This document shows, in pieces, positions 22,674 to 34,204 of a stretch of 64,000 bases of DNA (position 1 is its first letter; each line of letters starts with the position of its first letter). This DNA comes from Dichetophora obliterata. Taxonomy: Eukaryota; Arthropoda; Insecta; Diptera; Sciomyzidae. The stretch spans positions 56,058,830 through 56,122,829 of the forward strand of contig OY986437.1 of assembly GCA_963920525.1 (NCBI GenBank), given 5' to 3'. A program made the position numbers and the translations under genes. The notes under the pieces are model-generated. The model searched no databases, was not told the DNA's origin, and saw only the letters and a program-made list of their open reading frames with translations.

Positions 22674-23121
22674 CACGGTCAAAAATCTCGGAGTACAATT
22701 TAAACTTTTTTGCACTTTATATACGATCACACCAGCTTTGGTTTCAAATCTAGTATTTGCAAAATACTAAAAAATCGTTTTAATACAGCTTTGGTTTAAA
22801 ATTTAGTACAAGCTTGGATAGAAGTATAAAAAAAATAACAAACACACTGAGATTCGAACTAGTGCCATCCAGCTTGTAAGCTCACTACGTGAACAACTGG
22901 GCTGCTGCATTATACGAAACAAAAGCATTAAACAAGCATATGTAGCTAATAGCCTAATATTGAATTTAGCATTGCAAGATTTCCGTGATATAAATTTTAG
23001 TTCAGAAAAGTTTTAATAACTGGCCAGTGTTTGTTAAAGTATAAATTTTAAACCTCAAGGTAAAAAAATATGCAGTAGTATTTAAGCTGGACTAAAATTT
23101 ATTTCAAGATTTTTAACCGGG
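22674..23121. mobile_element. 448-bp TIR element, copy B, with tRNA-like part
   Basis: It opens CACGGTCAAAAATCTCGG and the complement of its end is CCCGGTTAAAAATCTTG. TA precedes (22672-22673) and follows (23122-23123) it. Inside, on the minus strand, AGTTCGAATCT (22860-22850) resembles box B and CCAGTTGTTCACGTAGTGAG resembles a D arm with box A. The stretch before it, GTTTCGTATAATGCAGCA, matches GTTTCGCTTATTTTGCATCA of copy A. Same length and ends as 13457-13904, but the tRNA-like part points the other way. Confidence 0.75.
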
Positions 23122-23182
23122 TATCTATCAAGCTTCATAAACTTTCATCTTCTGTTTTCAAAAATTTGTGTGAATAATAATA

Positions 23183-24969
23183 CTTACTTACTTACTTACT
23201 TAGTTGGCGCTACAACCGTATGTCGGTCTTGGCCTCATCTAAGAATTTGCGCCAGCCATTTCTGTCTTTTGCTTGCTGGCGCCAGTTGGAAATTCCAAGC
23301 TTCGTCAGGTTGTCCTCTACTTGGTCTTTCCAACGAAGATGCGGTCGTCCTCTTCTGCGTTGACCGCCGCTGGGTACCGAATCGAATGTTTTCTTCACTG
23401 GAGCATCGTCTTTCATGCGCTGAACATGACCAAGCCAGCGAAGCCGCTCGATTTTAATGCGCTTGACTATGTCGATGTCAGCGTACAGCTCATACAGTTC
23501 ATCATTCCACCGTATTCGGTACTCGCCATTGACGCAGATTGGTCCGTAGATCTTACGAAGAATCTTTCTCTCGAATGCTCCTAAAGTCGTTTCATCTAAA
23601 CTGCTCAGCGTCCAGGTTTGTGATGCGTAAAGTAGGACGGGCATGATGAGCGATTTATAGAGCGTGATTTTCGTTCGTCGAGAGAGGGCTCTGCTTCTCA
23701 ATTGCCTACTGAGCCCAAAGTAACACCTGTTGGCAAGAGTTATTCTTCGTTTGATCTCAATGCTGATGTCGTTGGTTGAATTAATGCTGGATCCCAGATA
23801 AACGAAGTTCTTCACAACCTCGAAGGAGGTATTGTCAACGGTAACGTGGGTTCCAAGACGCTGGGACTGTTTGTTTGTTGACACTAAGTATTTCGTCTTA
23901 TCTGCATTCACTGACAGACCCATTCGACTTGACTCTCTTTCTAATCTGGAAAATGCTGCACTGACTTCGCGCGTATTATGGCCAATGATATCTATGTCAT
24001 CAGCATACGCAAGCAGCATAACACTCTTGTAGAATATTGTGCCACTACGTCTCAGATCAGCAGCTCGGATGATCTTTTCCATCATTTGGTTGAAAAAGTC
24101 GCACGATAAGGAATCACCTTGTCTGAAACCTCGTTTGGTAATAAATGGTGGGGAGAGGTCCTTCCCGACTTTAACTGCGCTGCTGGTGTTGCTCAGTGTC
24201 ATCCTGCAAAGTCGTATTAGTTTTGCAGGAATACCAAATTCAGACATGGTGGAGTACAGGTGCTTCCTTATTGGGCTGTCGAAGGCGGCTTTGTAGTCAA
24301 CAAAAAGATGGTGGGTGTCGACTTGTTTTTCTTGAGTCTTCTCCAAGATTTGTCGTAGCGTGAAAATCTGGTCGATGGTGGACTTTCCAGGTCTGAAGCC
24401 ACACTGATAAGGTCCGATCAGTTCGTTTACAATGGGCTTCAATCTTTCACATAAAACGCTCGACAGGACCTTATATGCGATATTAAGAAGGCTTATCCCA
24501 CGGTAATTGGCACAGATAGTGGGATCGCCTCTCTTGTGGATTGGGCAGAGCACACTGAGATTCCAATCGTTCGGAATGCATTCTTCCGACCATATTCTGC
24601 ATAGAAGCTCGTGAATGCATTTAAGTAGAGCTTCGCCTCCGTTCTTAAACAGCTCAGCAGGTAAGCCATCAGCTCCCGCGGCTTTGTTATTTTTAAGCCG
24701 AGCTATAGCTGTCAGAACTTCATCATAGTCGGGCAGCGAAACCTCGACGCTGTCATCCGCAATTGGGGTTTCCGGAATATCATCTCTATTGGCGGGATTG
24801 TTGTCAGCGTCGCCATTTAGAAGCTTAGAGAAGTGTTCCCTCCATAACGTCAGTGTACTCTGGACATCTGTCACTAGATTCCCGTTTTCATCCTTGCAGG
24901 AAGAGGCCCCGGTTTTAAAACCATCGGCAAGGCGTCTTATTTTTTCGAAAAATTTTCGGGCCTCATTCC
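23183..24969 (-). mobile_element. RTE-type LINE, copy 1, 5'-truncated with 14-bp TSD
   Basis: The perfect direct repeat TGTGAATAATAATA flanks it (23169-23182 and 24970-24983), which fixes both ends. On the coding strand the 3' tail is a (TAAG)n-like run (23183-23202), the short tandem tail typical of RTE elements. The 5' end falls inside ORF2 upstream of RT, so this is a truncated insertion. The TSD is perfect and the frame uninterrupted, so the insertion is recent relative to its neighbours. Copy 2 lies at 39312-41048. Confidence 0.93.
23210..24968 (-). CDS. RTE-type reverse transcriptase, partial ORF2
   Basis: The frame is open from the truncation at 24968 to the stop at 23210-23212, with an internal ATG at 24874. 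The start reads NEARKFFEKIRRLADGFKTG, the linker after the missing endonuclease. RT blocks follow: KAAGADGLPAELFK, CPIHKRGDP, NYRGISLLN, QCGFRPGKSTIDQ, DYKAAFDS, GFRQGDSLSC and the active site AYADD. The tail has the RTE-typical ITLANRCYFGLSRQLRSRAL, LRKIYGP, RLRWLGHVQRM and GRPHLRWKDQVED. No stop or frameshift interrupts it. It lacks endonuclease and a proper start, so it cannot move by itself. RT activity of this fragment cannot be judged from sequence. Confidence 0.9.
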
Positions 24970-24983
24970 TGTGAATAATAATA

Positions 24984-27405
24984 TTGATCTATATTTTAAA
25001 TGGAATAATATTCGTACGAATGCCAATTTATTTTATCCTTATTTTTTTCAACATCATAGTAAGCGATCCAAAGTTTAAGTTATTTTTTTTCCATACGAAC
25101 AAGAGCATGAATGCAATGTTTGCGTTATTGATATAAACCACCAGTAAACTTTAAGTTTTATTTTAGCAATACCCAAATTAATTGAATTGTATGTAAATAT
25201 TCAACTTTTACTATACATCTTTTGTATCGTATTTGTGCACTGTGCGCGCCTTTTAAATAAATTAAAAAGTCACAAAAACTTCAAAAGTAATTACTACTGC
25301 ATTTCATTTATTCAAAGTATAAATTTAATCATATTCATCAAGTGTGTCAGCATCAAAATGGACAACAAAAAAAAAATACAAAATTTCATTACCAAATTTA
25401 TACAATTTTTTCCGAGTAATTGCAGCCAATTTGTGTTAATATCATGCGGCACAATGAACATTTTTCGCCTGAAATTAGACTTTATTCAGCAGTCTGAATG
25501 AAAAGAAGAAGCAAGAAATAATACAAAATTATGTACAAACAAGCCAAGTTGAAATGCCATTTCCGCAAAATAATAAGTATGGAGAAAAATATCCAGCTAA
25601 ACTAAACAGCTTAACGGTATTCGTTGCTGCTGCGAGGCACCCTCCGATGATGATTCTGGCACACCACCAAAGCATGAGCTCAGGCTTAGTAAGTCAAGCC
25701 AACCAAACCACTTCAACCCACTAGATCGCTGACTGAACAAGTCAGGAGCAGCCGCCCACCAGACTTGGAGTGAAGTGAAGTGAAGTGTAGTGAAATTATT
25801 AAGCATATTAAATTAAGGCGCTTCGAGCGTCACTAATAAATTTCTGTTGACACAAATAATTTTATTTTCATTTTCACTCCATTCAGGTGCAATTTAGCAA
25901 ATTCTAAATTAAATTCATTCGAGTTTATTTGTATCTCTCTGTAGGAGGGTGTCCTCTGTGTGTTTGTGTGTATGCATTTGTTTTTTTACTGTTTTACAGC
26001 TCCCTCTTTGTCCGTTTGGTTGCCTGTCTGTCTGCTTGCCTCGTGGCTGCTACTCCTTAAACATCTTCAGGGGAAGTACAGCCCATGTGCAAATTTAAGT
26101 GTCAAAACAAATTTTCGCCTTCTGACTTCCAAAAAATCTGCGTATTTTTTAACTTCACTCTTCGAGGTGTTGGATAGTTTGTAAATGTCCGACAGGTAAC
26201 AGAATGACAGCTTTAACTTTTTTGTCTCAATGATTTTTAAATAATAATATTCAGAAGTTTTTTAAAATTGAATCAACTTTATTTTCTTGAAAATAGTCCT
26301 ATAAACTTCTCGTAGGTCAAGTTTAATAAAAAAAAAAATATTTAAAGGTGTAGTTAAATTGCTGAAAGATGACGTAAAATTGCTGTTACTTTGACGCAAT
26401 GTACACTAAGAAGAAAGCAACTTGAAACGTAAACTTGCTGGTAACTGAAAAATGTTACATCATCGATTCTAATAGTAGATATAGAATTTATTTTGAAAAG
26501 TTTTTTTTTACATTTTTATTACTTACATAATTTTTTTTCTCGAAAACAATTCTAAAATTTAAAACTTTCAAGGTTAAAAATTGCACGTGAAGTGTGATAA
26601 GCTTCCGCATTAATCTTATAATGTAGTTCATAGAACTAAGTAGTAAAAACATAACATTTTGTGTGCTGAAATGATTTTTAAAAAGTGACTCACATGACCT
26701 GTCATATGTTACTCAGTAGCCATTACATACTGAAACATATACCAAATATTTTTCTATTTCTCTACTCCGACTTAGTCTTAGACTTAAAGGCACCTACATA
26801 GCATTAAACATGAAGTTTTAAGACTCATTCAAGTGTTTTTATTAGAAGACATATATTATGGGTCATATTAAAGCTAAACGGAGCAGCAAACAGTTTTGGT
26901 CATATGACAGTGATTGCAACAACATATACAATAACAACGTTCAGATCACCAAATGCCAAAATAAATAAATATAAGCTTGCCGCTATGCTTGTTCCATATT
27001 CTCTCTAATTTATGTAGCCTTATTTAAGGCGCAAGCAGTAAGATAAATTTATACATATATAAACATTCATAGAAAAACAGTGGCTCACAGCTTATTTTGA
27101 GCAGAGTCCACTTTAAAATTTGAAACGTTATATCATGGTAACTTGTACAAAAGCAATAAAGTTTTAAATGAAGTTTCAAAGTGTTTTTGCGTCTTCTGTA
27201 AACTGAAATTTTCAAAATTTTTAGTCTTTTCGTGTATTTCAAAGTCTATTTACGCGTATTTTTAAAAATGAGGCGCCGCACAACGATTTCAAAGTGTAAA
27301 TTCGTGAACTATCACTTTAAACAGTAGCGGAAAATTGCTGAAAATGTCAAATTAAATGTATTAGCGGTATAAGAAATTATTGAGCATAATTTTTTCCTGA
27401 AAACT
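24984..27405. other. AT-rich non-coding DNA
   Basis: No gene or repeat boundary recognised in 2.4 kb. A short GAAGT repeat lies near 25770-25795. Open frames such as 25187-25501 and 25960-26184 are hydrophobic and without a domain. Confidence 0.4.
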
Positions 27406-27655
27406 GCTTCACACATTGGCGTAGCAAGCGGGGGAAAAGGGGGCAATAGCTTCCCCCCACTTATTTAGCTAGATAAACAACTAAAAAGAAAACTTCAAAA
27501 GTTATTCAATATATCAGTTTTTTTTACAACGATAATATTTTTGTATTATATATTTTACTCTTCTTTCTCTCTTCTTCATAACCAAAAAGATAAAACAAAA
27601 TGTAGAATTTCTTCTGCAATTCCAATGTGAAAAAAATTCGGATACACTGAAAAAA

Positions 27656-28080
27656 GGGTCAGAATTCGTGAAATCGACACGAAAAAATTTTCTATCATTA
27701 TTTTTTTTTTAATATTGATTTATTAGATACATTTATTAGATATATGACCATAGTAAATTATTGGCAAGCGAAAAATTAAAAAAAAATTTTTTTTGGTAAA
27801 GTTATTGTAAAGTGAAATTTTTCGTCACTTTTTAAATAAAGTCTCGCCATTCGCAAAAAAACGAACCGATTAAAATGAAACTTAGGTATATCATAGATAA
27901 TGAATTAAAGGTCAGTAACGAATTAATCAGTAATCAGTACAATAACTTTGCCAAAAAAATTTTTTTTTTAATTTTTCGTTTGCCAATAATTTATTATGGT
28001 CATAGGTATCTAATAAATGAATATTAAAAAAAAAATAATGATAGAAATTTTTTTCGTGTCGATTTCACGAATTCTGACCC
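27656..28080. mobile_element. 425-bp TIR element with ~150-bp arms
   Basis: It begins GGGTCAGAATTCGTGAAATC and ends with the complement. The arms remain almost identical for about 150 bases, through GACACGAAAAAA, a T run, TTATTAGATAC and ATTATTGGCAA. The loop contains no frame. It abuts the hAT transposase remnant at 28082, so it probably inserted into that gene. No TSD is evident. Confidence 0.8.
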
Positions 28081-28081
28081 A

Positions 28082-28336
28082 AAACTATTAAATTAAGTTG
28101 AAAAGCTTGTTGCTTTGGTTTTGAGTGTGCCTGCATCAGCAGCTTCATCTGCGCGTTCTTTTAGTGCACTAGATGACTTAAAACGTATCTTCGAGCAAAT
28201 GTGACATAGAAACGACTCACTCATGCGGCACTTATATACATTCACAAAGATAAAACCGAAGAATTTAATTCGATGGAGGTGGTGAAAGAGTTTGTTTCTC
28301 GCAAGGGCAGAAAGAAACATTTCGGAATAATCTAAA
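28082..28336 (+). pseudogene. hAT transposase C-terminal dimerisation domain (ZMYM1-like)
   Basis: Reading on the plus strand gives VEKLVALVLSVPASAASSAR, then SFSALDDLK, the conserved block of the hAT C-terminal domain (typical form: ..IPATSASSERSFSALRRLK). After a stop near 28190 and a frame change, the last codons read KEFVSRKGRKKHFG with a TAA, matching the normal end of this transposase type. It has an internal stop and at least one frameshift. It is the coding trace of the outer hAT 27414-29703. Confidence 0.7.
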
Positions 28337-28482
28337 TTGATATAACTTTTGTACCTTATTGCATTTAAACCATGTAAAGATATACCTAGTCTTGCTTTAC
28401 AAAAGCAACAATTATTTCTTATATTTTCATATTACCATATGAAAGATCCTTTAAATATAATCTCTAATATCGAAATTGGAAA

Positions 28483-29510
28483 CAAGGTTGCCACTTTGGT
28501 ACAGTTGTACCAAAATAGGTACATTTATTTTAACTTGGTACCTTGGTACATTATTTTCCGAGTTGGTACATTTTGTAAAAGATTTAAAATTTAACAACTT
28601 GTTAAAAAAAAGCGAAATTTGGTACCACCGGAGAAATGTTCAGACTTATGTTTAGTGGAACTTTCATTGCATTAAGTTCTAAAAGTTGAAAGCTTACATG
28701 CTTTTCTTATCATATATATTAAAAATCACATTTTTTGAGACTTAAGGATTTTTTGTGAGAATTTCCACTACAGCAGAAAAATATCTCCAATCAGAAAATT
28801 TGTCTCTTATTTCCAAAGATATTCTAAAACAAATTAAAGACAAGTTCGATTTAGGTAAAGAAGATCTAAATTTTTTGAATATAACAGCTTCACAAGTTAT
28901 GTCAGGAAACAAAATTTCTTTATTGCCATACTTCAATTATTCATATTAAAATATCATCTCATAGAATGCTACCCTGACGTTAATGTGACTCAGAGGAATC
29001 TTGTTCAGGTTTCAAATATTAGTTTTTAAAATTGTAAGGACGTTGGGAAAAAATTTGGGTATTTTGAGAAAAAGTTTGGGTCGTGAAGAATGGATAAGAG
29101 TTGTTTTAATGATTTTATCAATTTTGTAAATAGTCTGATGTGCCTTCCACACAGCTCAGCAGCTGCTGAACCAATATTTTTTTTATTTTAGGCTGATTAA
29201 AACTAAGCTTAGAAATAAATTGAAATATAAAACACTTAAAAACATAAAGCTCTCTAAAAAAGTGTGTTTCGAACGCAATGAATCTAATTATATTTAGCCA
29301 GCAAAAGAACTATTTTGATGTATTTATTATTTTGTTAATAGCGTATAACATTACTTAATATTTTGGTATGTTTGGTATGTTAAGAGATATACTCCAGTGA
29401 TTTATTATAATAAATTCTATAAATTTATTATATTAAAAAAAAAAAAAATTATTACATTTTTTCGTACATTTTTTCGGAGAATTTGATACAACAAAAAATA
29501 AGCAACCATG
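28483..29510 (+). mobile_element. Nested hAT element with 8-bp TSD
   Basis: It is flanked by ATTGGAAA on both sides (28475-28482 and 29511-29518). The left end is CAAGGTTGCCAC and the complement of the right end CATGGTTGCTTA. The left TIR resembles that of the element at 3007 (CAAGGTTGCCAGT). It carries the remnant transposase described at 28755-29290 and lies inside the hAT 27414-29703, so it inserted later. Confidence 0.8.
28755..29290 (+). pseudogene. hAT transposase remnant with dimerisation motif
   Basis: A 64-codon frame (28755-28949) reads LSLISKDILKQIKDKF and later ITASQVMSGNKISLLPYF, then stops. Near 29130-29170 FVNSLMCLPHSSAAAEPIF appears, and after a frameshift in a T run RLIKTKLRNKLK. 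The combination LPHSSAAAE..F..L..IKTKLRN is the signature of the hAT C-terminal domain. The order fits the last third of one transposase. Several breaks make it dead. Confidence 0.7.
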
Positions 29511-29711
29511 ATTGGAAAAACTTTTGAAAATAATGAAATTTTAATATTTTTTATTTAGTTTTATATTTTTTTTTTTTTTATTTTAAAACTAAAATAAAAA
29601 TTTTTTTATTCATTTTCATGTTTCTTTTAAGAAATTTTGGTGATTTTTATTTTCACCACCATTTGTACTGCCCCCCAGATGAAATTAGCTTGTGACGCGC
29701 TTGGCTTCACA

Positions 29712-30126
29712 TAATAAAGCAGAATTGCTTATAATAAAATTCTTATTGATACCGACTAGAGCGCTGCATGAATATAATCACTAAGCGAATAAACCCTGCT
29801 TCTCTGGTGTAGGAGTTGATGCTTTCAATCCCGATGGGTTTTGCCAAATGCCGGGATTTCGGGATTTTAAATCCGTGATCACGGGATCTTGAGATTTTTC
29901 GGGAATTTTTTTAAAATAATGGCATTTAGCTGTACTAAAAGCAGGAACCGTTTATTTACTCTTTCTCTTTATTTCTTCGTTTTGGCAAAACGAATTGGAT
30001 ATTTTTCTTTTTATTTATAAAATAGAAATCCGTATTTTTAAAATGGAAATTCAAAAGAAATCTTTATTCACACTTAAAATATTCAAAAACACTCAAAAAT
30101 TTTTAAGACGACACCAAGACGAAATT
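29712..30126. other. Spacer with CCGGGATTT-type repeat
   Basis: 29822-29910 contains repeated GGGATTTCGGGATTTT and ATCACGGGATC motifs. Similar CCCGGGAT motifs occur in the terminal parts of the hAT at 36666-38663, so this may be a solo end of that family. No partner end was found. Confidence 0.35.
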
Positions 30127-30725
30127 ATAATTACCAGGGCTAGGATTTCGATGTCATCTGTCACATGTCATTTTTTTTCTGCTTCTTAAACATTTCCTAG
30201 ATATTTAGAACGTCCGTTTACGTTTTCTTAAATCCAAATATAAAAAGTTTTTAGGTCATTTTGTCGTCATTTTTCATCGTTTTTTAGCAGTTTTAGTTTT
30301 CAGGTCAGTCTTACTAGATTTAAGGATTTTTTTGGTAATTTTTAGTAATTTTTAAGTTATTTTATTGTCATTTATTGTTATTTTTGACATTTTTAATTTT
30401 TAGAGCATTTTTCAGTTTTTTAGGTCATTTTTGTGTCATTAAAAAAAATTTTCCTTTTTTTTCTAACTAAAAAATGTTAAAATGCAAATTTTTAAATATA
30501 TTCCTTTAACAATAGAGACCCTTCAATCAAAGACATTACCTCTTAAAAACTAGTAGCTTTGTTTAAAGACCTCTATGAAAAAAAAGACCTACACGTGGCG
30601 AAGCTGACGACAGGGTATGCAGATGAAACAAGTGTAAGATAAAATCTTAGAATATGCTAGTTTTTATTACTCTATTTTTATGCTCTTTTGCTGAAATATA
30701 AGAGTTTACAAATTTTAATACTATA

Positions 30726-30895
30726 AAATTAGAAGGGGAACTTACATCCGATGACATACTGTCTTTAAAATATGTTCTTCTCGTCAGTGCAGAAGTAGAA
30801 AGAAGTTCTTCTGTTTACAAAAACATTTTGTCAGAAAATTGACGTTCTTTCAGTTTTAATAATTTAAAAATGTACTTTGTAATGTACTGTAATGC
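30726..30895 (+). pseudogene. hAT transposase C-terminus
   Basis: The plus strand reads KLEGELTSDDILSLKYVLLV, then SAEVERSSSVYKNILSEN, a TGA, and RSFSFNNLKMYFVMYCNA. The SAEVERSFS.YKNILS...R.F...NLK order is the hAT C-terminal dimerisation domain of a CGG-binding-like hAT type, different from the two traces at 28.1 and 28.8 kb. A single nonsense codon interrupts this short part. The upstream transposase is missing or unrecognisable. Confidence 0.75.
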
Positions 30896-31179
30896 TATGT
30901 ATAAAAATTATATAAAATTAGTAAGCAAGTGTGGCGTTAAAACGCCAAAATCAAACATACCTTGATTTTATTTTAAGCTATTGAATAGATTTTCAACTGA
31001 TCAAAATTGAAATGAAATAAATTTTGACGTTTTTGCAATAAACGCGGTATTTTAAATTTTTGTATAAATTTTTAAAAATTAAAAAATTTTCCGATCAACA
31101 GTTTAGAAATTTTTTTTCAACTGTAAGAAATCATTCCAGTGTCACTTTGATATTGAATATATCAATTCATAGTTTTAGC

Positions 31180-32446
31180 CAGTGCTGCCAACTACACGGA
31201 AATTACGGATTTCTACGGATATTTAAGCCTTGCACAGATTAACGGACAACAGTGGCAAAATTAGGTAAATTTAAGGATTTGTAAAAATATCACACTGAAT
31301 TTTCGTAGATTTAGCTTTTTTCATCAAATTTCATGCCAAAAATTTCGGAATTGTAAAAATATGTACTTATCACTAAAAAATGTATTTACAAAATTTGTTA
31401 CAACTTTGCGCTTGTTATATAAACTTGCAAATAAAAAAACTGTTGTTAGGAATTTAATTTCGAAGTGAACCAGTGGGCAGCCTCATTTGAGGCGAGTGTA
31501 AAGAGCCTCAACCCATTAATGCTCACCACCAGAACTCGTTGAGTTTATTTTTAGAAATTTTCGGCATTAATTTGTATTTATGTTTGACGAAAAACTCTAA
31601 AGTTTATGAATAAATTCAAAGGATTTGGGTGTGGCGAAGTGTGTAAACGTATAAGATCATAAGTAGTCTGTAAGTTAAGAAATAAAAAAAACTTTAAAAA
31701 TTAGAAAAAATTAGAAATTGGAAAATTTTCATTTTGTAGCGCAGCTGTTCAACTCTAACCTAATGCATTTCTTAAAATTATATTTTCTTTTTTCTTGATG
31801 TTTATAAAAAAAAATAACTCATCTGAATTGAATTTTTCACTTTTCTTTGAAATACTGCACTTAAAACTGGCTGGAAAACATAAACAAAAATGCTTTAAAG
31901 GTAAATTTTAGAATTTTTATGGAAAAAGCATATTTTTTGCTTTCCCACCCTGTTGGAAGCAAAAACTTTACAGTGGCTGCAAATTTTAGAGAAATGCTTT
32001 CATAACGTATGACATATCATACGTTGTCATTAATAGGTTAAAACAAACTTAAAGTGCCCGTAAAATGTATTTCAATGTTATCGTATCTATAAGGATTGCA
32101 GATTTAAAAAATCTAATGTTTCTTTAAAATAAATAAAAATTAGGTTTTATGTTATGTTCTTAAGTTTTAGTTATAGTAACATAAATAAAAGTAATAGCTG
32201 TTAACTATTTTTACTTTTAGTTATGTTTTACGTTTTTTGCAACTTTTATAAGTTTAATGCAAATATTATAAAAAAAATCAAATATACAAAAAATTTGTAA
32301 AAAAACTATTAATGACTTTAATTGAGTGATTTTATTAGCTGTTAGTTATAAATTAAAAAAAAAAAAATATATAAATTTGCTAACACTAATGATGAATTTT
32401 TTATGTCGCATTTGTGGCTTTTTCTCTCTTTGGGTTGGCATCACTG
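31180..32446. mobile_element. Nested non-autonomous hAT with 8-bp TSD
   Basis: The perfect 8-bp duplication GTTTTAGC flanks it (31172-31179 and 32447-32454). The left end CAGTGCTGCCAAC pairs with the complement CAGTGATGCCAAC of the right end, with one mismatch in 13. It is 1,267 bp with no transposase domain. A GC-richer block (31470-31540) stands out but encodes nothing recognisable. It lies within 30135-32951. Confidence 0.88.
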
Positions 32447-32959
32447 GTTTTAGCTGTGAAATTATAAAAGATTATTCGTCAGTATAACAAATTCATAGAA
32501 AGTGGCGCTAATTACTTCACATACTTTTAGGCACAGGCTGAAACTATGAAGAGAAAAACAACATAACAACAACAATTAAATGCAAATTTGACTCGCTATA
32601 ACTTAAATAACATAAATTTTTAAGAAATAAAAAGTCCAGTTTGCACATTTGCAGGTCTACACCTACCAAACCATAATAAATTTATAATGATTAATCTTGT
32701 ACTTAAAAAGCCTTACGCCGTACAAAATTTGCGTTTGCGTAATATATATAGAAGATAAATTTTAAGTTTAGTAATGTTTTATTTATATAGCTTTTTTTTT
32801 AATTTTTTTCTTTATATTTTTTTTGTAATTTTTTCGTTTTTTAGGTTATTTTCTTTATTTTTTAAGTAATTTTCTGCAGTTTTTAAGTAATTTTTATCAT
32901 TTTTATAAGGTAATTTTTGCATTTGTTTAGGTCATCAAAATCCGAGTCCTGATAATTAC

Positions 32960-33880
32960 TAATGCAGACAAGGGTTACAAAACAGTTGTAATATACAAAG
33001 AAAAATATAAGGAAATAAATTCAACAATAATTGGAAGATAAAGTAGAATTCTAAAATCTCACTTTGTATTTTTAGGGAAAAAACTTGTGAATTTTATGAA
33101 AGAAAAATATACATCACCTGAATAAACCAGATTGATAAAAAATGAAATTAAAAAGTAACCATTAAGGTACGATGATTTTTTAAAAATCGTTACCTTTACG
33201 GTTCTTAATGAAAGATATTTGCAAAATGTTTAAATATTCAAATTATATATTAAAAATTTCAATAAATTAAAATCTTGATTTTTATCAGCATTTATTTCAG
33301 AATGAAAAAAAATTTAAAAAGAACAAATAATATATCAATTTATTACAAACAGTAAATATAAACGTTGATAAGTTAAACTTAACAAACAACATAAATTTAT
33401 TTAAAAAAAAAATTAAAAGAAAATAAAATTTCTTATTCAAATAAATTATTTAAAATAAAAATAGCCGCGATTTTTAAAGAAAATATATGATACATTTTAA
33501 TTTTTTTCTACAACATTTTTAAAAAACTTTATTATTATGTTACAACAGAAATGTCATATTTAATAACACCTTGTATGAGCATTGAATTTTTTTGCATTTT
33601 GAGTCACGACTTATCCTTCGTATTTCTTAAAGTACTGAAAAAATTGCATTTGTTTATGTTTCGTTTAAAAGATCAAAACCTTATAATAAGCAAACATTTT
33701 TCTGAAATCCACATTTACATATGAAAGATGTGGACATTTTAATAAAATTTAAATGGTCACGAATTTTGTCACCTAAATAATTTGAGAGCAACCTTTTTTG
33801 AAGGCAACATCGGGTTAAAGGGCTCCAAATACACGTTTTTGAAAAAAAGCTCCGGGCTCTAAATAAAATTTATTCCATTT
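32960..33880. other. AT-rich non-coding DNA
   Basis: No gene recognised. A palindrome, GATTTTTTAAAAATC, lies near 33173-33187. The rest is very A- and T-rich. Confidence 0.4.
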
Positions 33881-33884
33881 CATT

Positions 33885-34204
33885 TTTATCAGGACAACGA
33901 ATCTTATCGCAAATAGCAACTCTGCAGTGGTGTTAGATATGAAATTGCCTACATTTAATAGCACCACCAGCGCAGAGTTCCTATGAAAATTACGTTAATT
34001 TTGGGAATTCGTTGTAAACGTTAGACAAAAACATAAGGAAGCATATGTTATCAAACCAAGTTAAATTTAAACTCAAACTACAATGGCAATTTTTAAAGAG
34101 TGGAACAAAATCGTGCCAGAAATCACACAAAAATTGGTGGATTCGATGCCAAATAGACTAGATACTGTGATTAAAGCCAAGAGCTACACACAAAGAACTG
34201 AAAC
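33885..34204 (+). pseudogene. Tc1-like transposase C-terminal remnant
   Basis: The plus strand near 33890 reads FYQDNES, similar to the FQQDNDPKH block around the second catalytic aspartate of Tc1-like transposases. From about 34095 it reads EWNKIVPEITQKLVDSMPNR, then LDTVIKAKSYTQRTET and a stop at 34204. The second part follows the Tc1 C-terminal pattern W..I.......LV.SMP.R...VI.AKG. The middle with the third catalytic residue is not recognisable, and no TIR was found. Confidence rests mainly on the SMPNRLDTVIKAK block. Confidence 0.6.

Larger units (their letters stand above)
27414..29703 (+). mobile_element. hAT element with 8-bp TSD, carrying two insertions
   Basis: It is flanked by the perfect 8-bp repeat GCTTCACA (27406-27413 and 29704-29711). 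The left end is CATTGGCGTAGCAAGC and the complement of the right end CAAGCGCGTCACAAGC, agreeing at 11 of 16 bases. G- and C-runs lie just inside both ends (GGGGGAAAAGGGGG near 27430, CCCCCC near 29671). The coding remnant 28082-28336 is the C-terminal end of a ZMYM1-type hAT transposase on the plus strand. Two younger units sit inside: a TIR element at 27656-28080 and another hAT at 28483-29510. Without the insertions about 0.8 kb is left, so most of the transposase is lost. Confidence 0.8.
30135..32951 (+). mobile_element. hAT element with 8-bp TSD, containing a second hAT
   Basis: The target duplication ATAATTAC is perfect (30127-30134 and 32952-32959). The left end CAGGGCTAGGATTTCGATG pairs with the complement of the right end, CAGGACTCGGATTTTGATG. 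Both subterminal parts are filled with TTTTTAGGTCATTTTT-like repeats. A transposase trace lies at 30726-30895. The element is split by the nested hAT 31180-32446; without it about 1.5 kb remain. Confidence 0.88.

Noticed and set aside
29822..29910. Complete hAT element bounded by CCCGGGAT motifs
   Set aside because: Only one end-like block is visible; no inverted partner or 8-bp duplication was found.
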